A DNA stretch of 64,000 bases from Balanoglossus misakiensis (GCA_040954595.2 CM082593.2:10664001-10728000), one strand, 5' to 3'; numbered from the stretch's first letter, positions 1 through 8,163 are shown. Notes: generated by a model from the letters alone, not told the origin. Numbers and translations: made by a program.

Positions 1-216
1 GTGGTACCAATAAATACTTTATTCAAGGTAAGAATTTCTTATTGTAGCAGTATTTTCATTTCCATTCATGTTTTAAAGGCCTTTTTTGTAGATTCTGAAT
101 TTCTATGCCAGACAAAGTATGATTATTTTTCCACTAATGCAGCCTGAATTAAAGTCAACATTTTTCACCATAGGTCTTTCTATGTTATTTTTCTATAGGC
201 ATGGACACATTTAAGT
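1..216. other. anonymous non-coding sequence
   Basis: AT-rich sequence with no convincing open frame, RNA gene or repeat that I can recognise. Confidence 0.5.
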
Positions 217-373
217 TTATCTCAAAACTGAGCACAGTGGTGAGCCTACAACTTATATGAATCACTCAATTTAATTTCATTTGGATGAGTTATGAGTGAA
301 ACTTCTTAAAATTACAATAGTAGAAAAGGGTTTTCTATCAATTCTTAATGTTATCCTATGGGAAGAAACACAT
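217..373 (+). repeat. diverged dispersed repeat, copy 1
   Basis: This stretch is similar to 9355-9486 in the same orientation. Shared blocks include GTTTATCTCAAAA, ACAATAGTAGAA, GTTTTCTA and CCTATGGGAAGA in the same order with small indels between them. Both copies are old and diverged. No coding potential or terminal structure was seen, so the class of element is unknown. Confidence 0.6.
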
Positions 374-436
374 TCCATGAGCTCATACATGTAGTGTGTG
401 CCATTCTTAACCCTTTCAGTATTATATGAATCAGAT

Positions 437-578
437 ATAGAAGCTTGTTCAACGTCCCGTTGCGGCCAAGCCAATCAGATTGCACGTTATGTCAATCAAA
501 ACTGAAGGATACCTAAAGTTCTCTATAAGGCACCGTCTGATTGGTTTACTAGAGTTTTCAACGGGAGCTTCTATGGGA
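437..578. repeat. imperfect inverted repeat (small foldback)
   Basis: The left arm (about 437-480) and right arm (about 536-578) are imperfect reverse complements. ATAGAAGCT, TCCCGTTG and CCAATCAGA on the left pair with AGCTTCTAT, CAACGGGA and TCTGATTGG on the right. The arms differ by small indels. This looks like a decayed foldback or MITE remnant. The paired CCAAT boxes could also be promoter elements, but no gene starts downstream. Confidence 0.5.
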
Positions 579-1490
579 GTTGGTCAGATGTAGTGTGAGG
601 CGACAGTATAAGAATACCGTACTGCGAAGTAAAAGACGTCGCCGTACCCTACATCTGATTTTAATCAGATTGTATGCACACATAAGCTGGTTTAGAATAC
701 TGATAAACCCTGATGAAACAATCTCAGTAAAATATATACAGATGAGAATGAGAATGCAGTTAAAGTTAAATATACATTCGTTGTATCTTTTGGCTTTATT
801 TCCAGTATTTTTGTTCTATGTAGCAAATGCGATTTCATGTTCTACTCCACACAGATTGTTACTTGTCAGCACAGAATGTATGTGTATAATGGCCATTGTC
901 ATTGTTGACAATAATTCATGGATTCTAGTCTGGACTTAAATTCCAATTTGGCACAATAACAATGCTGACCATACACATATATGTTTCATCATGTTTCGGG
1001 AATTTGCACAAGAAACTGCTAAACAAAGATACTGAAAACATAGGAAAAAGGTAAAGGTAATGGAGCTTTAATTACAATTCACACTGTATACAAAATCCAT
1101 GTAAAAATTCAAAATACTGGATTTGTCAGCTTCAACTGATATGGGGGTCACACAAGAAATTGCTAAAACGTCTCAGATCAAATACTGGCATAAATTATTA
1201 TTGGTGAATGGTTTAAGTGGTCCTGAATCTTCTCAGATTTGAGACACGTCTCTTACCAGGTTCACACAGGGTAAAATTTGAGACACTATTAGTATATGGT
1301 AAACACAGAGCGTTAATACTTGGGGGGGGGGGGGGTTAGCTGGGCAGACCCGCCCTCCTTTATTTTTTGCCACCCTGCTATCTTACGCGCCGCCCTGCTT
1401 TCTTTTCATTCCCGCCTTGGTAAATATTTATTGTTTCTGGTGCACGCTCCCGCATGCGGCTGGCATTTGAGAGAATGATATTTATTCAGT
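579..1490. other. anonymous non-coding sequence with a poly-G run
   Basis: A 119-codon open frame at 580-939 is rich in Arg, Ile and Met, has no recognisable domain, and I do not regard it as a gene. A run of about 14 G lies near 1322-1335, followed by a C-rich segment up to about 1410. No other feature could be supported. Confidence 0.5.
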
Positions 1491-1496
1491 TTAGGG

Positions 1497-2586
1497 ATGT
1501 TTTGTCGCCTTTGTACAAAACACAAGCAGAAGGCCAAGTGCGGAGGGACTTGGGTTACAACATCTCCATGTACATGTACCACCCTTCGCGAAGACAAACT
1601 CAAGCAGCATGAAGAGACGATTATCGACCGGGCGGCAATGCAGCTTGACGCCGAGGCAGCAGTTATCGAGAACAGCAGCGGTCTTGTGGCTGCATTTGAC
1701 AAGGTCATCACCTTTGAGACGCAAGCCTTCATGCATCGGCGTCCTACGATGCATGTATTTTCTCATGCACAGAGAATTGCCGCACACCACCAACTTCATC
1801 CATGTTTTGGAATTGGCAAAGTCCCTCGGGTGTTCATTCCTTGGTACTCTCAGCAGTGATGACCACAACTATAATGGTTTATTGCATTGGTAAGTAGGTC
1901 TACTGATTTTTGTGCAGATCTAAATTGTAGGCAATGTAGTAACATTTATTTAAACCTGGTTGTTTTCAAGAAAGGATCACTGTTTAAGCAGTAGTGTTAC
2001 ACTCAATAAATAATAATTACTGTACAAATTACTGTGAATTTTGATAAGTTTAATCTGAAGAGTAATTTTCATTTATTTCATTTTTCAGGCAAAGTCATCC
2101 GTGATGAGATTTTAGAGAAGATGAAAGGAAGTAACTTCTATTCACTGTTAATAGATGAAAACAACTGATGTGGCTGTATTGAAGCAATTAATCATCTATT
2201 CCAAGTACACCTTGAAGTCTGGGAAGTCAGTTGTGTCTTTCCTTGGAGTTAAAGAAGTAAGTGGAAAGTTTTTCAATTTTTAAGTCTACACTGAATTAAA
2301 AACATACGATTAAACATGTTTTTGAGTGACCTCATTTAATTGATTTTGCTGACTAGTTATTTCAGGTGAGACAAACATTGAGTTGTACATTGCATGTGTT
2401 AACATCAAGGTTTTATTTTCACTGTTTTAGGTTGGTGATGGCAGAGCAGACACCATTGCACAGTCAGTGAAAGAGTTTTCTTCAGAGAATGGTATTGTCT
2501 TAAGAGATCGTCTGTCTGCTTTGGGCAGTGATGGTGCTCCTGTTATGCTAGGACAGAAAGGAGGGGTGGCTACCAAACTAAAAGAA
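1497..2586 (+). pseudogene. hAT-transposase-like / ZNF862-like pseudogene, three exons
   Basis: Three separated blocks resemble consecutive parts of the ZNF862-like family, hAT-transposase-derived proteins with an N-terminal Cys/His zinc-binding region. Exon A (1497-1889) begins MFCRLCTKHKQKAKCGGTW, with a Cys-x2-Cys pair and the family-like pattern TTLREDKLKQHE. It changes frame near 1735, from the frame ending QAFMH to the frame reading YFLMHRELPHTTNF and LAKSLGCSFLG. A GTAAGT donor follows at 1890. Exon B (2089-2256) follows a pyrimidine-rich AG acceptor and encodes GKVIRDEILEKMKGSNFYSL, then a DETTDVA-like motif broken by one extra A near 2160. Its donor is GTAAGT at 2257. Exon C (2431-2586) starts after TTTTAG, joins B in phase, encodes VGDGRADTIAQS and ALGSDGAPVMLGQKGG, and ends at a GTGAGT donor. 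Phase across the first intron does not match simply. The rest of the transposase is absent and repeat sequence follows from about 2680. It could be a domesticated gene or a transposon copy; here it is broken. Confidence 0.75.
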
Positions 2587-2679
2587 GTGAGTGAAATTTT
2601 GAGTTGTGAAGACATTGTGATTTTGTAAGTTTTTAGTTGGTGTCTTTATATCGTGACAATAATAATAGTAATAATTAAA

Positions 2680-3263
2680 GCTACAAGCAGCATTGAAGGG
2701 GCCCAAGCATAGAGATAATAACCATTAGACTCCATTCAGGGTTGTACCATTCAATTGCGTAGGCTGTATTTGCTCTGGATGTGGAGATATGGGGAAGTAG
2801 GCAACCACCCGAAATGGATGTCCTACAAGTACAAACACAACAACCACAAGTGAACTTCTACGTTATGTAAGGACTTCAGTTAAGTACTTCAAAGGTCAGC
2901 TGAGGGTACCCAAAAATTGGGCCAAAAATTTGGATTCCTATTTGGTTCATATTCAAGACAACGGAAAATTCTCGCCCTTTGGGTTTTTAAAATTAGGTAT
3001 GGCCATAATAATGAGTTACGCAAGTAAGTTACAGGTGGCCCTAGGAATTTAGCATTTCATGACGGTCCTACCCTACCCCTCCAAACACGTGGCTATATAT
3101 GATGTGCATGTTAACATATGGAAAGCAGGTCAATGGACACCTGAGGTCATTCAAAAATTTGACAGAAAAATTTCATTCCTGTTTATGTCTTGTGCAACAA
3201 ATCCTACATTTGCAGCCCTTTCACTTTGCCTAACATTAGGTATGCACGTAATACATGAATCAA
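2680..3263 (+). repeat. old tandem-repeat domain, units upstream of the duplicated block
   Basis: This begins the old repeat domain. Segments ending in a GAGTTACGCAAGT / ATGAATCAAGCAGGTG-like box recur at about 3010 and 3250, each preceded by a block of the type AGGTCATTCAAAAATTTGACA and GTGCAACAAATCC. Similar boxes recur at about 4350 and 4600, inside the duplicated block. Once the 853-bp insertion at 3398-4250 is removed, spacing is about 240-250 bp. Units are strongly diverged. No protein is encoded. The domain may be an ancient satellite or the interior of a large non-coding element. Confidence 0.55.
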
Positions 3264-3397
3264 GCAGGTGTCAAAGGTATCCCCCTGTATTTGGCATTTC
3301 ATGATAGTTTCATCCCTCCAAATACCAAAGCTGCACCTGTACAACGGGATGAGATATGGCACTGTATGACAGAGGTCATCCAAATCACCTTATACAT

Positions 3398-3416
3398 CAA
3401 TCAATCAATCAATCAG
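3398..3416 (-). repeat. (GATT)n 3' tail of LINE fragment
   Basis: About four to five CAAT/ATCA units on the plus strand form the 3' microsatellite tail of the minus-strand LINE fragment. They lie directly against the ACAT target sequence. Confidence 0.8.
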
Positions 3417-3428
3417 AGAAATTTGTAT

Positions 3429-3468
3429 AGCGCCAGTATCTATAACAAGTGTCATACTCAAAGGCGCT
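3429..3468 (-). other. LINE 3' stem-loop
   Basis: AGCGCC plus AGTAT (3429-3439) pairs with ATACT (3454-3458) and GGCGCT (3463-3468), leaving a CAAA bulge and a loop of about 14 nt. A conserved 3' stem-loop just before a microsatellite tail is known in L2/CR1-group LINEs as a reverse transcriptase recognition site. The role here is inferred from position and structure. Confidence 0.65.
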
Positions 3469-3473
3469 TGTGC

Positions 3474-4046
3474 TCATTGGCCCACACCATATGCTCTTGC
3501 AAAATAATGCGTCTTCAGTCTTTTCTTAAAGATACTCAAACTTGGAGCTTGACGAATGTTCCACAGTTTCGTTGCAGCATGAGAGAATGCTCGGCCACCG
3601 TATGAAGAACGTTTGTACATTGTAGTGCATAAAAGGCTCTTATTAGCTGAACGAAGCCTGCGACCAGGAGAATATGTCCGAATGAGATCGCGGATATAGT
3701 TCGGAGCGAGATTATTTAAGGCTTTGTATGTGAGCAGATTTATTTTATACTCTATCCTGTGGCGAACTGGTAACCAATGAAGAAGTTGAAGAACTGGCGT
3801 TATATGGGCAGACTTCCTGGACCGAGTTATGATTCTTGCAGCTGTATTTTGTGTGCGTTGTAGAAGGTTCAGACTGCGTTCTGGTATACCATACAGTAAT
3901 GCATTACCATAGTCGAGTTTCGCTGCCAAAATAGCATGAATCACTGTTTGACATGTTGCTTTGTTAAGAAATTTCCTGATTTGTCCGACACGGCGAAAGT
4001 GGTAATATATTGATTGACAAGTTTTCTTGATGTGATCTTTATACAT
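3474..4046 (-). pseudogene. reverse transcriptase C-terminal fragment, CR1/jockey-like
   Basis: The 190-codon open frame has the typical region following the RT active site in CR1/jockey-like elements: IRKFLNKATCQTVIHAILAA, LDYGNALLYGIPE, LQRTQNTAARIIT, LHWLPVRHRIEYKI and LTYKALN. The catalytic YADD part is missing. The same protein continues upstream on the minus strand to about 4250 (CIRDLKDWMTQNKLQLNDSK, then ITIGSSSVPVVKSARNIGVI). That upstream part is broken near 4175 by an extra A in a run of As, so the fragment is dead. Confidence 0.85.
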
Positions 4047-4254
4047 GTGCGTATTGTCAAATATTACACCAATATTGCGAGCTGATTTAACGACGGGAAC
4101 AGAGCTTGAACCAATGGTAATCTTGTCAATAGCATCAGCAGAGTGATGAAATTGTGAACGAATAAGTAGAATCTCAGTTTTTGGAGTCGTTGAGTTGAAG
4201 CTTGTTTTGGGTCATCCAGTCCTTAAGATCACGGATACAGGCCTCAATGGACAT

Positions 4255-4841
4255 TTGGGCAAAAACCAACTGACACTTACATTCGTCCCTGTGGAACAAA
4301 AACCACACCTATCGCCCTGTTGGTTAGTGTCTAATTAAATGTACAAAATCAATGACTTAGGCAGGTGCAACAGACGACCCCGCCTTTGGTATATCATTAT
4401 GGTCCCATCCGTATATGCCCCCCCCCTCCCAAGCCAAAGCTGCATGCATCTGCTGTGGATGCTCACTAAGCAAAAGTAGGTGAAAGGTCACATAAGGTCG
4501 CCCACAACTTGACGGGAAAATCGGACTTCATATTGATCCATGTGCAACAAATAGCACGCTACCACCCCTTTCATTGACCCCACAATTACGCATGCACATA
4601 ATTATTGAGTTATGCAGGTGTCACAGGTGACACCCGAATCGGGTGTATTATTTTAGTCCCATACAGCTGCATGTAGCTGCGTGCCGTTACGGGCGACCTG
4701 ATAACCCACACGGCCACCTGCGGGCCGACCCCCATACTGAACGTCCAGTTGCAACATCACGACTGAAGTAGGAACTTTTGAACGGCAACGAAGCCTGATC
4801 TCTGATTATTGCTGGTACCATACTCCTGTCGTGCAAGAAAA
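4255..4841 (+). repeat. old repeat domain, second part
   Basis: This continues the diverged ~245-bp units, with GACTTAGGCAGGTGCAACAG near 4357 and GAGTTATGCAGGTGTCACAG near 4607. It then passes into a more GC-rich segment (about 4660-4760). It matches 59450-60030 of the right copy closely. The minus-strand open frame at 4687-4890 is conserved between the copies only because they are recent duplicates, and I see no protein family in it. Confidence 0.6.
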
Positions 4842-4955
4842 TCACTGGTCTGCTGACGTATTTCAGCCAATTTCCCAAACTACTATCCACTACATGTGAC
4901 TACAATGCTAATGAAACCTCCCACAACATTAGCGACTTAGGGTCAAAGTCCACTG
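4842..4955 (+). repeat. direct repeat flanking the dead LINE, left unit
   Basis: This ~115-bp segment resembles 7567-7690 on the other side of the LINE. Shared blocks are ATCACTGGTCTG, ACGTATTTCAGCC, TGCTAATGA, CCACAACATTA and GGTCAAAGTCC. Divergence between the two is roughly 20-25% by eye. They may be two old tandem units that the LINE separated, or a very long and old target-site duplication. Confidence 0.65.
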
Positions 4956-5559
4956 TTTTAAATTTTTTCATCGGTTTTACTTTAAAGGATGCCCACAAAT
5001 TGCAACAGTAAATATTACTACAATATGCCAAAAATAAAACTTTCTTCACATCTTGACTAAAATGTTGAAAATGTCTCAATAGCATGTTTGCTCTAACACA
5101 AAATGCTCTTCTCTGTCGTTCAATATCTTCATTATCACAACCCTCACAAGATATAACATGGCCCAGATAGGTGTGTACAGGTACAAACTTTAAAGTGATG
5201 TCATTAAGTTTAACCGAAGGAATTCTTTGAACGCTCATATTCTTCCCATTAAAAAGCATGCACACAGTTTTACTAGAATTATAAATTATATCATAATCAT
5301 TGCCATAAATTTCACAAATTCTAAGAAGACGGTGTAGACCCTTAATACTTGGACTGAGTAGAGTCATGTCGTCAGCGTAACCTAAAGTGTTAGCGCTGAC
5401 ACCACACATGGTACAGCCAACTTTGGCTTTACAGAGTGCATTGATAAGATCATCAATGTAGACATTAAAAAAATAGGGAGAGAGTACTCCCCCTTGTCTT
5501 ACACCGTTAGAAACAGAAAACAACTCTGAGGTTTCATTACCCCACAACACAGTAAACAA
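4900..5559 (-). pseudogene. reverse transcriptase, motif B to post-RT region (left copy)
   Basis: The open frame of 219 codons carries NGVRQGGVLSPYFFNVYIDD and the catalytic GYADDM at about residues 58-63, followed by the RT thumb-like region to FKVKPMKKFK. The last 18 or so residues are read-through into flanking repeat sequence, because the LINE 3' part is deleted at 4955/4956. The first codon is an internal Met of the original frame, which continued upstream across the site now filled by the MITE at 5579-6154. Confidence 0.85.
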
Positions 5560-5578
5560 TTGATTTCTGTACCATTAA

Positions 5579-6154
5579 AGGTCAAATGTCATGCTTTGGA
5601 AAGTTTTCATTTTTCCACGTCAAAAGCTCACCTAGGGTACCTGTCTATGCATTGCCTATTGTGACGGTTCCGAAAAATGTGCACGAATGCCGGAATTTGC
5701 CACCTTTTTTCATGCCTGTGATCGGGGAGCCACTTCGCACTCGAGCCAGGCGAAGGTATTTGCATATGGACAAACAAGTACACTATGTCGTAGTGTACCA
5801 TTCTGTTTACAGTAAAGTGTAATTATCGGTCCATGAGTAATTAAGTCCACAGACAAAGATAAGCTATATAAACAGTGTTCAAAGCAAAGGAAGCCCTTGC
5901 CTCACATTGCAGGCAGAGGATTTACAAAGGTGTGAAAGACTATTTGTCCACATCAAGATAAGTCTTCGGCTTAACTTCGAAAAGCCAAAAAAAATCGACT
6001 GAGTTGGGTTAGGGGTACACGCCCACCCGCCACTTTTACTTGCTTGTTATCTAAGCACAAGGGGCAAAACGCATTGCAAGATAGTAACATACGTTAACTT
6101 CAAGACCCAAATAGTGATTTTACGCGTGGTTGTATAGGGCATGGCATGTGACCT
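5579..6154. mobile_element. TTAA-flanked MITE, 576 bp (piggyBac-type target)
   Basis: The insert is flanked by TTAA at 5575-5578 and 6155-6158. The right copy of the block has a single TTAA at 61967-61970 at the same position, a clean empty site. The ends are short inverted repeats: AGGTCAAATGTCATGC on the left against AGGTCACATGCCATGC read inward from the right, 14 of 16 identical. It encodes no transposase. TTAA duplication is the hallmark of piggyBac-superfamily transposition; the superfamily is inferred from that alone. Confidence 0.88.
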
Positions 6155-6547
6155 TTAATATAAAATTCGTACAGCATACAAGGGAACATTCCTGTCGATG
6201 AGCTTGTTAACCAGTTTAAAGTGATTAACTCTGTCAAAAGCTTTTGAAGCATCCAGAAAACAAGTAAACACTGGTCTTCCATTGCTGGTGTAGTAGCTAA
6301 TGATTTCTTTAAATGCAAATAAACACAGGTCAGTTGAATGTTCTCGCTTGAAACCAAATTGTAAATAATGAGAGGTAAGAAACTCCTCACAACGAGAAAG
6401 TAAAATAGGCTCAAAAACTTTAGAGAAAACAGTTGCTAGTGCTATCGGCCGGTAGTTACTGGCATCACTACAAAGCTTAGTTTTATCCTTAATTGGAACT
6501 AAAATAACGTTGATAGCCTCAGTTTGCAGGTAACCATGAACAATCAA
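6155..6547 (-). pseudogene. reverse transcriptase, fingers to motif A (left copy)
   Basis: The frame includes the NYRPIALATVFSKVFE region, LQFGFKREHSTDLCLFAFKE and motif A FLDASKAFDRVNH, all standard for non-LTR reverse transcriptases. It ends at a TAA in the TTAA target at the MITE border; the same stop is present in the uninterrupted right copy. The upstream end is frameshifted relative to 6544-6981, because about 16 bp present on the right near 62370 are missing on the left near 6545. Confidence 0.83.
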
Positions 6548-6981
6548 GTCAAAATGGGTAAAATAGAGGAGTCTGAGAATTTGAGGTGCTCAGCTGAAAT
6601 ATTGTCAATGCCAGCTGTCTTATCGTCAGGTAACTTATGTATAGCAGAAATTACTTCTTCTTCAGAAACATACATATCAGAAGAAAATTTAACATACTTC
6701 ATTTTCTCCTCGATGTCATTTTTACCAGTCTGAGCCTGGACAGAATTCAAAATATCACTGAAATGCTTGTGCCACATAATTGCAATTTCACTCTCACCAG
6801 TCGCTCCACCTACAGTGTCAGAAAGCGGCATTTTTCTGCTAGTTTGCTTTCTGACTTCCTTCCAGAAGTCGTTCTGTTTGTGGCAGCGTAAATTGTCAGC
6901 CATCTTGTCAGCCCTATTTTGATTCTCAATCTTTTTACAAGCACGTAAAGCATACTTAAAACGAGCTCTGGAAGATTTCAT
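6544..6981 (-). pseudogene. LINE ORF2 linker region (left copy)
   Basis: This 145-codon frame covers the region between endonuclease and reverse transcriptase, with the family-like string MWHKHFSDILNSV and the start of the RT fingers (LPDDKTAGIDNISAEHLKF). It is open through FKYALRAC, where the right copy carries a TAG stop. It is a fragment of the same broken ORF as its neighbours. Confidence 0.8.
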
Positions 6982-7002
6982 GGTTTCAAAAAGCGGGCCT
7001 TG

Positions 7003-7302
7003 TTAAGGTTTACCCCCATTAACCCATAATAAAAACATGGAACGGGCATAGTCGTGACTTTCTTTTACAAAATCGTTCCAGCCAGGCACAACATGAACTT
7101 TCTGGTGAAACTTACGCCTAATGGTATCTTTTGCAGCACAATTCAATGCGTCCACAACACTACTATAACAAGTATCAATTGCCTGTAAATGCGAAGGGTA
7201 TGTACAGTTCACATTAGTGCAGAATAACTCTTCGGATAAATTAATCTTATCAACCTTGGCTTTGGTACAACGGGTGTAGGCGGATATATTCTGCTGTGAC
7301 AA
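7003..7302 (-). pseudogene. LINE ORF2, region after the endonuclease (left copy)
   Basis: The frame is nearly identical to 62792-63139 in the right copy and contains HVVPGWNDFVKESHDYARSM, a typical post-endonuclease segment of LINE ORF2. It ends at a TAA after GGKP that the right copy does not have (there it reads GKPKQGP). Upstream it is continuous with the endonuclease remnant. Confidence 0.78.
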
Positions 7303-7560
7303 TTTTTTCCAATCAACTCGAAAATTACATTGCTTGAAGGAACTACTGCTGAAGCATTCATCAGCAGAAGTGTTGAAATGAACCTCTATTGAAACAGGAA
7401 TATGGTCGGAGTCAACAACATTGCAAAGACTCGAAATTGAAAGAACATTGCTATAAAAAATTTTAGTGGTAACACAGTGGTCAATCCAAACTCAGCGTAA
7501 TTCAATAAAACGCCCTAACACAGCCTGAACTCCGATAATGTGTTGTCCCAAAATTCATTC
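7303..7560 (-). pseudogene. endonuclease C-terminal remnant (left copy)
   Basis: The minus strand encodes a segment with VVDSDHIPVSIEVHF; the SDH motif is the conserved C-terminal signature of apurinic-like (EEP-fold) LINE endonucleases. A TGA stop in frame at 7492-7494 is present in the right copy too (63329-63331). Upstream of it the frame reads IIGVQAVLGRFIELR. The 5' part of the endonuclease is missing. Confidence 0.7.
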
Positions 7561-7566
7561 CATGGA

Positions 7567-7690
7567 AAATAATCACTGGTCTGTTTACGTATTTCAGCCG
7601 ATTTTCCAAGGACTACTGCAACTCGCCAGAAGTGAGTAGCCTGCTAATGAGATCTCCACAACATTACGTAATGACGGTCAAAGTCCGATG
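7567..7690 (+). repeat. direct repeat flanking the dead LINE, right unit
   Basis: Partner of 4842-4955 (shared blocks listed there). It is present again at about 63404-63530 in the right copy of the duplicated block. Confidence 0.65.
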
Positions 7691-8056
7691 CCCCAGTGTC
7701 CGTCCTCAGCCCACCAAAAAATGCGAAAAAATATTACAAAAATCTTCTTCTCAAAATCGACGTGGCCTAGGACCTTGAAATTTGGCACAGGGGATTTTGG
7801 CCACATGGTCTACAAAAATCGCGAAAAGAATGTACATGCCCCCATTAACGTGCAAATTAGGTCAATTTGAAAATTTCGCTCGATTATAGCCACAAAGTCA
7901 CGTGACTAATTACAAATTCAAAGGGCAGGTGCACCAGTACTCATGGGCCCCAACCACCGTGCCAAATTTGGAGGCGCACCTGCCGGAATTTCAGAGAAAA
8001 ACGGGCGCAAAAAAACGACTCAAGAAGAAAGAAGACAAACTCCAGCAATAACAGAA
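7691..8056 (+). repeat. non-coding repeat sequence shared by both copies
   Basis: This stretch matches 63528-63893 closely. The open frames inside it (7688-7870 and 7943-8137) are conserved only through the duplication, and I see no protein family in them. Confidence 0.5.
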
Positions 8057-8088
8057 GGGGACCAAGCGCCTGAGGGCTCTTGGTCCCC
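8057..8088 (+). other. perfect 10-bp-stem hairpin, left copy
   Basis: GGGGACCAAG (8057-8066) pairs with CTTGGTCCCC (8079-8088), with extra GCC/GGC pairing inside the loop. CTAA follows at once. A related but unpaired string, GGGGCCCAAG, sits near 2698 at the other side of the repeat domain. A hairpin near a CTRR end is a Helitron-like sign, but the usual gap is missing and no Rep/helicase is seen, so this is only a suggestion. Confidence 0.6.
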
Positions 8089-8163
8089 TAAATATGGGAC
8101 TAAACTTGACAGATACCCGGAATATTTTCCTATTTAGGATACCTGGTTGCATTTCCACCTAAA

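Larger units (their letters stand above)
3398..4250 (-). mobile_element. 5'-truncated non-LTR retrotransposon (CR1/L2/jockey-like), 853 bp
   Basis: The insertion is absent from the right-hand copy of the block, where TTATACATTTGGGC is continuous near 59436-59449. ACAT flanks the insert on both sides (3394-3397 and 4251-4254), consistent with a 4-bp target duplication or microhomology. On the minus strand the insert carries the C-terminal part of a reverse transcriptase ORF, then a stem-loop and a short (GATT)n tail at the 3' end, as expected for target-primed reverse transcription. The 5' end is truncated. Confidence 0.88.
4956..7560 (-). mobile_element. dead non-LTR retrotransposon, left copy
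   Basis: On the minus strand the order is the end of an apurinic-type endonuclease domain (SDHIPV motif near 7400), a linker, then a reverse transcriptase with motif A (FLDASKAFDRVNH), motif B (NGVRQGGVLSPY) and the catalytic GYADDM. The copy is split by a 576-bp MITE and lacks about 408 bp at its 3' end compared with the right copy. It is 5'-truncated inside the endonuclease. The clade is not certain; a CR1/Daphne/jockey-type element is plausible. Several stops and frameshifts make it inactive. Confidence 0.87.
3264..8163 (+). repeat. duplicated block, left copy (pairs with 59309-64000)
   Basis: From CAGGTGTCAAAGG at 3265 to ACCTAAA at about 8163 this block is collinear with 59310-64000. 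Over the first 125 bp there are two mismatches. Differences are a LINE insertion (3398-4250, left only), a MITE (5579-6154, left only), a TTAA element (60420-61214, right only), about 408 bp of LINE 3' sequence missing on the left at 4955/4956, and small indels. The homology runs to the end of the window, so the true length of the duplication is unknown. Confidence 0.92.

Noticed and set aside
471-544. CCAAT-box promoter
   Set aside because: The paired CCAAT motifs are explained by the inverted repeat, and no gene begins downstream.
580-939. 119-codon frame as a gene
   Set aside because: No domain, no convincing splice or promoter context, and amino-acid composition typical of random AT-rich DNA.
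1406-1868. Minus-strand frames opposite the hAT-like exon
   Set aside because: They are shadows of the plus-strand exon, which has recognisable family motifs.
5575-6158. 5579-6154 as a duplicated host segment rather than a transposon
   Set aside because: Inverted ends, exact TTAA duplication and an empty site in the other copy fit transposition better.
6524-6891. Plus-strand frames over the LINE (also 62474-62728)
   Set aside because: They are antisense to the linker and RT region of the minus-strand LINE.
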